From the NCBI GenBank assembly GCA_030669585.1, contig DAOVDI010000014.1:1-36318 (forward strand): DNA of 36,318 nt, given 5' to 3'. The translations under genes and the position numbers were made by a program. The notes under the pieces were generated by a model. The model was not told the DNA's origin, did not search any database, and worked only from the letters and a program-made list of their open reading frames with translations. Positions 28,729 to 36,318 of the stretch are shown piece by piece (the stretch's first letter is position 1; each line of letters starts with the position of its first letter). Source of the DNA: Acidobacteriota bacterium. Its GTDB lineage: Bacteria; Acidobacteriota; Aminicenantia; Aminicenantales; Aminicenantaceae.

Positions 28729-31700
28729 ATGAAAAAGCTGGCACAATTTTCCGTCAAACACCCCACGACCATCTTGATGATCATCCTGGCTATCTGTCTC
28801 CTCGGTTACATAGCCTTCCAGAGGCTGGGGATGGATCTTCTCCCCCGGCTGAACAGCCCGCGGCTTTATATCTCCATGGTAGCTGAGAATCGTCCTCCCG
28901 CAGAGATGGAGGAGCAGTTTGTTTCCGGTCTGGAAGCCACGGCCGCCCGCGGCCACAAGGTGACCGGCGTCTCATCCATTTCCAGGGTGGGAAGGGCGCT
29001 GATCACCGTCGAATATGACTGGAACACGGATATGGACGAGGCCTACCTTGAACTCCAGAAGGCTGTCACCGATTTCAACCAGGGTCAGGATCTTGATGAG
29101 ATCACCGTCAGCCAGCTTGATCCCAATGCCCAGCCCATTGTCACCGCCGTTTTCTGGCACGAGGACCTGGAGGATCTGGACAGGCTGCGGCAGACCGCGG
29201 AAAACAACATCCGCAACGACCTGGTCCGGCTTCCCGGCGTGGCCGCTGTGGAACTTGTCGGAGAGAGGAAAAGAGAGATCGAGATCCGGACGGATTCCTT
29301 TACCCTGGAAGCCTACGGGCTGACATCGGACCAGGTGGCTTCCGCCATCCAGCAAAGCAACCAGAGCATCTCTGGCGGGTCCATCGTCGAGATGGGCCTG
29401 AAATATACCATACGCGGCGTTGGAGAGTTGGAGTCGCTGGAAGACCTCAGGAACCTGATCATCGCCTATAAAACCGATGAAACGGGAGAATCGTCCGACC
29501 GCACCCCTATCACCTTGAAAGATATCTCCGAGGTGGGCTACGTTCTCAGCGAGCCCGAGAATATCGTCCACTACAACGGCCGCCGGTGTCTTGCCCTCGA
29601 GATCTTCAAGGAAGCCCGGTTCAACACCACAGAGGCCTCCGAATACATCCGCAGCCAGCTGGAAAGCCTTCAGAGATCCCTTCCCGGATATGAGCTGCAC
29701 ATTATCCAGGACCAGGCAGGTTTCATCAAATCCGCAGTCAGGGAAGTGGAGCAGACCGGATTGATAGGTATTTTTCTGGCCGTTCTGATCCTGTTCATTT
29801 TTCTTCGTCGAATAGGGGTTACCGCCGTCATCAGCATCGCCATCCCAATCTCCATCATCGCCACTTTCAATCTGATGTACTTCAACAAGCTGACCCTTAA
29901 CATCATGACCCTTGGAGGCCTGGCTCTGGGAGCCGGTATGCTGGTGGACAATGCCATCGTCGTGGTGGAAAACATCTTCCGCCATCTGGAGGAGGGATTG
30001 GGTCTCAAGGAGGCGGCCGTGCGCGGCGCAGGTGAGGTGGGGGGAGCCATCACCAGCTCCACCCTGACCACCATCATTGTTTTTCTTCCCATCGTCTACC
30101 TGCAGGGCATCGCCGGCGAGCTGTTCAAGGAGCAGGCCTGGACAGTGGCCTTCGCCCTCCTGTCCTCCCTTTTTGTGGCTCTGTCCGTCATCCCCATGCT
30201 TAGTTCCAGGATATTGAAAGCTCCCAAGGCCAAAGAGGCTAAATCCTCCCTGCAGTTTCCCTTTTACGCCCAATTCCTGGGCGGCGTACTGAAAAAGCGC
30301 TGGTTTGTGGTTGCCCTGGCTTTTCTCTTGATCCTGTCGGCGGCCTTTCTGGCGGTCAATATGGGCAGCGAATTTTTGCCCCAGACGGACCGCAATGAAC
30401 TGGAGATTTCCCTTCTTCTGCCGGAAGGATCAAGCTTGGAGCGGACGGAATCCGCGGTCCACAGCCTGGAATTGTTGCTGGAAGAAAACCATGGGGAATC
30501 CATCCAGTCCATCTTCTCCCGCATCGGCCCGGTGGGAACCGCTCTGACGGAATCGGAAGCGCTGGCCGGAGAAAACAGCGCCATGCTTTTGATCAGTCTC
30601 AAACCCGATTCTATAGACCTGGACTCTCTGCAGGCGTGGTTCAAAAACCAGCTGACCGACATTCCCGGCCTCAACGCCCAGATCATGCGGGCCAAGACCG
30701 CCCTCCAGATTACCCTTGGCACGAAAGAGGCTCCTCTGGTCGTTGAAATACAGGGTAAGGAACTGGATACCCTGCAGTCCCTGTCCAATCAGGTGGAGGC
30801 CATCCTGATGCAGCAGCAGGGATTAAACGCCGTCGAAACCAGCTTTCAGGAGGGCCGGCCCGAGGTGGAAGTGGTTATCGACAGGACCGCCGCCGCAAGC
30901 TTCGGCCTCACACCCTATAGCATCGGAACGCAGTTAAGCGCCCTGCTGGCCGGACAGGAGCTGGGTGAATATGAGGACGAGGGCGAATACATCAACATCA
31001 TGCTGCGCTCGCCCGAACCTTCCCTAAAGGAGCTGGAAGGTCTTCTGTTGGACTCGACCGGAGGACAGAAGCTGAGGCTGGATGAGGTGGCCTCAATTCG
31101 AAAAACAACCTCTCCCCGTGAAATCCTGAGAAACAACCAGGTTCGGACAGCCGAAGTGTCGGCCCAGCTCAGCGGAGAGGAGGCCTTCGACAAAACCGTC
31201 GCCCGTGTGGAAAAGGCGCTGGCAGAAGTCATCCTGCCCCAGGATTATTCCTTTGCCGTTACCGGTGAGGAAAAACTGCGGAGGAAATCCTTCAGCCACC
31301 TGTGGTTCGCCTTCCTCCTGGCCGTCATCCTGGTCTACATGGTCATGGCCTCGCAGTTCGAGTCCCTGCGTCATCCCTTTGTTATCCTTCTGACTATTCC
31401 TCTGGCTATGGTGGGAGCAGTGGGGCTGCTCATGATTCTAAAGCTCCCTCTGAACATCATGTCCTTCATCGGAATGATCATGCTGGCCGGGATCGCCGTC
31501 AACGACTCCATCATCCTGGTGGACCTGATCAACCAGATCCGGCGGAGCGGCAGGGACATGGAAGAAGCCATCATTACGGCGGGGCAGCTGCGCATCCGGC
31601 CCATTTTTATGACTTCCGCCACCACCATCCTGGCCCTCTTCCCGCTGACCCTGGGCATCGGGGAAGGGGCGGCCCTTCGGGCCCCTCTGGCCGTGGCCGT

Positions 31701-31803
31701 TATAGGAGGGTTGGTGACCTCTACCCTCCTGACCCTGGTGGTTATTCCCGCGGTCTATCGTATTTTGGGCGGCCGCCTGAAGCAGAGAGAAGAGAGGATT
31801 TAG
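28729..31803 (+). CDS. RND multidrug efflux transporter permease (AcrB/HAE1-like)
   Basis: 1024 aa; GAGMLVDNAIVVVENIF TM4 motif; GIAVNDSIILVDLINQ TM10 region; duplicated 6-TM halves with large loops. Confidence 0.95.
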   Translation: MKKLAQFSVKHPTTILMIILAICLLGYIAFQRLGMDLLPRLNSPRLYISMVAENRPPAEMEEQFVSGLEATAARGHKVTGVSSISRVGRALITVEYDWNTDMDEAYLELQKAVTDFNQGQDLDEITVSQLDPNAQPIVTAVFWHEDLEDLDRLRQTAENNIRNDLVRLPGVAAVELVGERKREIEIRTDSFTLEAYGLTSDQVASAIQQSNQSISGGSIVEMGLKYTIRGVGELESLEDLRNLIIAYKTDETGESSDRTPITLKDISEVGYVLSEPENIVHYNGRRCLALEIFKEARFNTTEASEYIRSQLESLQRSLPGYELHIIQDQAGFIKSAVREVEQTGLIGIFLAVLILFIFLRRIGVTAVISIAIPISIIATFNLMYFNKLTLNIMTLGGLALGAGMLVDNAIVVVENIFRHLEEGLGLKEAAVRGAGEVGGAITSSTLTTIIVFLPIVYLQGIAGELFKEQAWTVAFALLSSLFVALSVIPMLSSRILKAPKAKEAKSSLQFPFYAQFLGGVLKKRWFVVALAFLLILSAAFLAVNMGSEFLPQTDRNELEISLLLPEGSSLERTESAVHSLELLLEENHGESIQSIFSRIGPVGTALTESEALAGENSAMLLISLKPDSIDLDSLQAWFKNQLTDIPGLNAQIMRAKTALQITLGTKEAPLVVEIQGKELDTLQSLSNQVEAILMQQQGLNAVETSFQEGRPEVEVVIDRTAAASFGLTPYSIGTQLSALLAGQELGEYEDEGEYINIMLRSPEPSLKELEGLLLDSTGGQKLRLDEVASIRKTTSPREILRNNQVRTAEVSAQLSGEEAFDKTVARVEKALAEVILPQDYSFAVTGEEKLRRKSFSHLWFAFLLAVILVYMVMASQFESLRHPFVILLTIPLAMVGAVGLLMILKLPLNIMSFIGMIMLAGIAVNDSIILVDLINQIRRSGRDMEEAIITAGQLRIRPIFMTSATTILALFPLTLGIGEGAALRAPLAVAVIGGLVTSTLLTLVVIPAVYRILGGRLKQREERI

Positions 31804-31806
31804 CCC

Positions 31807-34800
31807 ATGATTCGACGGATTATCCGACGGCCGGTTACTGTATTTATGCTCATCACGGGCCTCTGCCTGCTGGGGGCTGTCTCCTTCCTGCAGCTTTCCT
31901 TCGAGCTTTTCCCGAACACCGAGCTTCCTCAACTGATCATCTATATATCCGGGCCGCAGAACGCCGATCCCGGCTATGTGGAACACTATGCAGTGATCCC
32001 GCTGGAGGGCGCCATCGCCGGGCTGGAAAATATCGAAAAAATCGAATCCTATGTGAGCAGCAGGCAGGCCACTATATTTGTTTACTATAACCAGTCCAGC
32101 CGCCAGAAATACGATTATCTGAAGCTCCAGGACAGGGTTGCAGCCGCTGCTGCCCAGCTGGAGGAGTCCTTCCAGGCGACTGTTGTCCAGACCAATCCTG
32201 AGCAGCTCTCCAATCAGTACCTCTCCTTTCAGGCCAGAGGGGAAGGCAGCCTGGATCAGATCCGCAGTGTTATCGATGAAAAGGTCATTCCCCAGCTAGA
32301 AACCATAGATGGGATGGCCAACGTCAACGTGTACGGCGGCAGCAAACGGTCCATCGAGATCGTGCTGGACAGCAAACAACTGGTCGAGTTTGGTTTGACG
32401 GTCAACCAGGTCGCCTCCCGTATCAACCAGCAGGCCGGAAAAAGGCAGTTCCTTGGAGTCGCCCGGGAGGGACGCCAGAGGTATTTCGTCAATCTGGTTA
32501 GCGAGTACACAGAAGTTCCCGATCTGCGTGATGTCGTGGTTAAAAACACGGGCCCCATAACACTGGGCCAGATCGCTGAAATCAGGGATGGTTGGGCGGA
32601 AGAGGAATCCATCTCGCGGATCAATGGTATGGAAGCCGTCACGGTCTCGCTGGTTCGCAGCTGGAACACAAACCTCCTTTCCCTGGCTGCCAAAACCCGG
32701 AAAACCATCTCAGACATCAACCGTCAGGTCAGCGCCGATGGGATCGAGCTTGTCATCCAGGTGGATGAAGCCCGGGTGATCGAAGACAACATCCAGTCCA
32801 TCCTTATGTTGGGCCTTTTAGGAAGCCTTCTGGCTATAGCCGTCCTCTGGGTATTTATACGTCGGCTCAAATTTGTTTTTATCATCGCTCTCAACATCCC
32901 CATCTCTGTCCTTATATCCATGAATCTTTTTTACGCGCTGGGGATCACTATCAACACACTTACGCTTGTGGGAATCGCCATCGCTGTGGGGATGCTGTTG
33001 GATAGCAGCATTGTTGTGTTGGAAAACATCAACCGCCACATTAATAGAAATTCGGATGCAGGTAATGCCGTAGTGAATGGGACCAATGAGGTACTGCGGG
33101 CCATAATCGCCGCCACACTGACCACAATCTGCATTTTCATCCCCTTTCTATTCTCCACCGAGCCTCTTGTGAAAACACTGGGCTGGCAGATCGGTGTGTC
33201 CATCATTGCCACCCTTCTCGTTTCTCTGGCCGTAGCCTTCCTTCTGATTCCCACCATCGCCTTTCGGATCCTTTCCGGGAAAAAAAAGTTCACACCTTCA
33301 CCTGCGCTCAGCCAAAAGCAGCGGCCCATGCAGATCTATACCGTACTTCTCAAGACAGGCCTGCGTTTTCCGGCGGGAACGCTGGCCGTATGTGTAGTGG
33401 CCTTTTTTATCAGCCTGGCCATCTGCCTGGGGCTCAGCATCAACGTTCCCCAAGAGGTCCCGCTTGACACATTCAATCTATATGCCATCCTCCCCTCAGG
33501 GACGACCCTGGAGACGGCGGATGAACAGGCCCGGAGGATGGATGAACGGCTGAAGGATATTCAGGAAATCAAGGAAAGGACAGACTCCATCCAGGAGGAC
33601 AATATTGTCCTGACATTTCAGCTGAAGGACAATTATGAAAAGATTGCCGGACGTCCCCTCGGGGAAATCAAGGACTCCATCCAAGAGATGCTGGAAGATG
33701 CCTTCCCCCGTATCGATTTTTCCTTTGAAGAACCCACCCAGAGTGCCGGCTTCCAGGGCAGTGGCGGCAGCGGCAAGGATTTCCAGCGGCTTCTCGGTAT
33801 GGGGGCTAGCCAGGAGAAGGTTATCCTCAGCGGACAAGACCTGGAGATCTTGGAGGCTATCGCTGACGATATCCAATACAATATAGAAAACCTCGATACC
33901 ATCAGATCGGTTAATACTAGCGTTTCCTACCAGCAGCCCAGCATCGATCTCCTCCTGGACAAGGCGGCACTCAAACATTTCGATGTGGAGCTCCAGTCAG
34001 TTATGAACGAGCTGAACACCTTCCAGAAGGAGATTTCCGTCACCGTCAAGTACATGGACGGTCCGGAAGAAGTGGACATCATCTTGAAGACCGAAGAGGA
34101 AGAGGAAAAAACCTCGGATGACCTCCGCAGGCTCCAGATCCCGGCCGCCACGGAAGGTCTGGTCCCTATCACCCAGATTTCCCAACTCTTGTATACGGCA
34201 GGCTACAGCCGGATCAGCCGGACAAACCAGGAAAAGCAGGTAACGGTGGCCTATCGGTTCGAGTCGGATATCGAGGATTCCAGCACCCTTCTGGATCAGG
34301 CCCGGGCAGAAATCGAAGCCATGGTCGCCGGTATCTACCCGCCTCCCGGCGTGGCCATCGAGGTGGCCCATGATAAAAGTGACGTTTCGGAATTTTACTT
34401 TCTGATCGGCATCGGAATACTTCTCATCTTCATGGTTCTTGCCTCCACTTTCGAATCATTGATTACCCCTTTTGTGATGATGTTCACCCTGCCCTTGGCC
34501 GCGGTGGGCGCCTTCCTGGCTCTCATCCTGACGGGGAACTCCATCTACAACGCCAACGCACTGATCGGGTTCCTGATCCTGCTGGGTGTTGTCGTCAATA
34601 ACGGCATCATACTGATCGACTACTCGCGCATCCTCCAGCGGAAAAAATTCCGCCTGTCCCGTGCCCTGATAACAGCTGGCCAGACACGGGTTCGGCCCAT
34701 TCTGATTACGGCAACGACCACCATCCTGGCCATGCTGCCCATCGCAATGGGCCGGGCGGAGTATATCTCCCAGATTGGCGCCCCTTTTGCCATCACTGTG

Positions 34801-35889
34801 ATAGGGGGGCTGGCCTTCGCCACCCTCTTTACCCTGGTCATCATCCCCACCGCTGCCTTCGGCCTGGACAACACACTACGCTGGCTGAACAGACTGCCGC
34901 TCAAAACCACGCTTCTGATGTTGGCCCTGTTTTTCCTGGGTCTGGTCCTGATAGTCAACACAATCCATTCGGTGCTCTGGCAGTTTGCCTATATACTTGG
35001 GCTTCTGGCCGCCGTGCCCGCCGGCACCTGGTTTGTCCGGACCAGCCTCCGCCGCAGCCGCACCCGGCTCTTCGCCGATGATGTGCCCATCACCATCACC
35101 ATCCGCAATGTTTCCAAAGTATATGATGACTTTATCAAATTCGCCAAAGAATGGAGAAAAGGGCGCAAAGACCGGGGGACATCATCAGGAAGCCTTCCTT
35201 TTAAGGAGCGGCTGGCCCGATGGTTTTATCTCCTGCCCCTCTATGCCTTTCTGGTCTTCTTCCTGTTCTTTTACATCAGGGGAGGATTGTGGCGGCTGAT
35301 TCTGATCGTGGTTTTCTACATGGCCAGTCTGAATATGTACCGCACCTTCAAACCTGCACAGGGACCGGCCCTCCGGTTGCGGGACAGGATATTCAATCTG
35401 GGAGAGAAGGTGGTTTGCTGGGGGCTTCCCATCCTCGTGCTCCTCTGGCTGAGGGGTTTGTGGCAGGATACATTTTCCGCTGTTTTCTTTGGCATGATCT
35501 GGTATCTGGCCATTCTTTTCCAGGCCGTGGCTAAACGTTTGGAGCAAAAGGGCGTCAATGTCGACCGCCTGACCGGCCGGTTCGGCCGGCTGCGGCGTGC
35601 CTTCTACAGATTTGTTCAAAGCGTCCCCCTAATCAGCCGCAAAAAGAAGCCTTTCGAGGCGCTGGACCAAATCTCCCTCTCCATTGGAAGCGGGATGTTT
35701 GGCCTAGTGGGACCCAACGGGGCGGGCAAAACCACCCTGATGCGCATTATCTGCGGCATCCTGGGCGCCAGCCGCGGTAAAGTGTCCTTCAATCACCTAA
35801 ACCTGGAGGAGCACAGGGAGGAACTTCAGGCCCTGATCGGATATCTACCCCAGGAATTCGGCACCTATGAAAACATGACCGCCGTCTAG
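31807..35889 (+). CDS. RND efflux transporter fused to extra TM segments and the N-terminal part of an ABC ATPase; ends at an in-frame TAG
   Basis: RND core to ~residue 1030 (GMLLDSSIVVLENINRHI, GVVVNNGIILIDYSRI); then ITITIRNVSKVYDDF, hydrophobic segments, and FEALDQISLSIGSGMFGLVGPNGAGKTTLMRII; stops at TAG 35887-35889. Confidence 0.9.
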   Translation: MIRRIIRRPVTVFMLITGLCLLGAVSFLQLSFELFPNTELPQLIIYISGPQNADPGYVEHYAVIPLEGAIAGLENIEKIESYVSSRQATIFVYYNQSSRQKYDYLKLQDRVAAAAAQLEESFQATVVQTNPEQLSNQYLSFQARGEGSLDQIRSVIDEKVIPQLETIDGMANVNVYGGSKRSIEIVLDSKQLVEFGLTVNQVASRINQQAGKRQFLGVAREGRQRYFVNLVSEYTEVPDLRDVVVKNTGPITLGQIAEIRDGWAEEESISRINGMEAVTVSLVRSWNTNLLSLAAKTRKTISDINRQVSADGIELVIQVDEARVIEDNIQSILMLGLLGSLLAIAVLWVFIRRLKFVFIIALNIPISVLISMNLFYALGITINTLTLVGIAIAVGMLLDSSIVVLENINRHINRNSDAGNAVVNGTNEVLRAIIAATLTTICIFIPFLFSTEPLVKTLGWQIGVSIIATLLVSLAVAFLLIPTIAFRILSGKKKFTPSPALSQKQRPMQIYTVLLKTGLRFPAGTLAVCVVAFFISLAICLGLSINVPQEVPLDTFNLYAILPSGTTLETADEQARRMDERLKDIQEIKERTDSIQEDNIVLTFQLKDNYEKIAGRPLGEIKDSIQEMLEDAFPRIDFSFEEPTQSAGFQGSGGSGKDFQRLLGMGASQEKVILSGQDLEILEAIADDIQYNIENLDTIRSVNTSVSYQQPSIDLLLDKAALKHFDVELQSVMNELNTFQKEISVTVKYMDGPEEVDIILKTEEEEEKTSDDLRRLQIPAATEGLVPITQISQLLYTAGYSRISRTNQEKQVTVAYRFESDIEDSSTLLDQARAEIEAMVAGIYPPPGVAIEVAHDKSDVSEFYFLIGIGILLIFMVLASTFESLITPFVMMFTLPLAAVGAFLALILTGNSIYNANALIGFLILLGVVVNNGIILIDYSRILQRKKFRLSRALITAGQTRVRPILITATTTILAMLPIAMGRAEYISQIGAPFAITVIGGLAFATLFTLVIIPTAAFGLDNTLRWLNRLPLKTTLLMLALFFLGLVLIVNTIHSVLWQFAYILGLLAAVPAGTWFVRTSLRRSRTRLFADDVPITITIRNVSKVYDDFIKFAKEWRKGRKDRGTSSGSLPFKERLARWFYLLPLYAFLVFFLFFYIRGGLWRLILIVVFYMASLNMYRTFKPAQGPALRLRDRIFNLGEKVVCWGLPILVLLWLRGLWQDTFSAVFFGMIWYLAILFQAVAKRLEQKGVNVDRLTGRFGRLRRAFYRFVQSVPLISRKKKPFEALDQISLSIGSGMFGLVGPNGAGKTTLMRIICGILGASRGKVSFNHLNLEEHREELQALIGYLPQEFGTYENMTAV

Positions 35890-36318
35890 TTTCTGGATTA
35901 CCAGGCCATGCTCAAAGGGATATTGAACAACGGGGATAGGGAGCGAATCGTCAGCACCGCGCTGGAATCCGTTCATCTCACGGATAACCGGGACCACAAG
36001 ATTGGGACATTTTCGGGCGGAATGAAGCAGCGCATAGGGATCGCCCAGACCTTACTCAAGCTGCCCAGGGTCCTGGTTGTGGACGAGCCCACCGCAGGAC
36101 TGGACCCGAGGGAGAGGATCAAATTCCGCAATCTATTGAGTGAGCTGGCCAAGGACCGCATCGTGATCTTTTCCACCCACATCATCGAGGACATCTCCAG
36201 CTCCTGCAACAAGCTGGCCGTTCTGCTGGAGGGCAGAGTCAAGTTCGTCGGCACCCCCAAGGAACTGGTCGAACGGACCCGGGGAAATATCTGGCAGGCC
36301 AATATCCCGGAAGGTGAT
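35890..36318 (+). pseudogene. Remainder of the ABC ATPase domain, same frame after the TAG, continuing beyond the window
   Basis: FLDYQAMLKGIL...FSGGMKQRIGIAQTLLKLPRVLVVDEPTAGLDPRERIKFRNLL...FSTHIIEDISSSC is open from the TAG to the window edge. Confidence 0.85.

Noticed and set aside
28972-30273. 433-aa minus-strand ORF
   Set aside because: Lies antisense within the well-supported RND pump gene; composition (Gly/Asp/Gln-rich) is typical of a shadow ORF in GC-rich coding DNA.
31302-32090. 262-aa plus-strand ORF
   Set aside because: Out-of-frame overlap across the two RND genes; low-complexity His/Gly/Pro-rich translation typical of frame +2 noise.
35887-35889. Pyrrolysine insertion as explanation of the TAG
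   Set aside because: TAG is used as an ordinary stop just upstream (31801-31803), and the position aligns to a Glu in the related ATPase, one base away; a nonsense mutation or error is simpler. Kept only as something to check.
1-36318. CRISPR arrays, tRNA or rRNA genes
   Set aside because: None recognised on reading either strand; no regularly spaced short repeats or rRNA-like segments. A tRNA scan was not possible.

Overview
The window looks like a mosaic from an anaerobic, probably Gram-negative bacterium (inference from gene content). (1) ~1-6.4 kb: the C-terminal end of a BNR/VPS10-like glycosidase, a KDPG aldolase, and a convergent minus-strand sugar operon (PIG-L deacetylase, NagB-like isomerase, D-lyxose isomerase, GHMP kinase, aldo/keto reductase, RmlA). 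(2) 6.5-10.6 kb: an AT-rich oxidative/nitrosative stress cluster (Fur/PerR regulator, flavin reductase-rubredoxin fusion, FprA flavodiiron protein, desulfoferrodoxin, rubrerythrin, membrane protein). (3) 10.7-15.1 kb: an AT-rich accessory zone with a flavodoxin, an Ogg2-type glycosylase, decayed IS1-like and IS91 transposases, a CARDB-repeat secreted protein and a BrnT/BrnA toxin-antitoxin pair. (4) 15.3-17.3 kb: a secreted protein with an ECF sigma / anti-sigma pair. (5) 17.6-36.3 kb: a GC-richer export locus with a BlaI/MecI regulator beside a stub resembling the start of an M56 sensor gene, an ABC ATPase, two tandem giant ABC permease / M1-like / golvesin-like proteins, TolC, an RND adaptor, an RND pump, and a second RND pump fused to an ABC ATPase. 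The most unusual signal is that last gene. Its nucleotide-binding domain appears split by a ~170-codon insert carrying about four hydrophobic segments, and is then interrupted by an in-frame TAG between Walker A and the ABC signature. Other notable signals are an internal Shine-Dalgarno that could yield free rubredoxin, an rmlA with no ATG/GTG/TTG start, and a 28-codon relic of a duplicated ATPase gene. All family calls come from reading motifs by eye; no database search was run.
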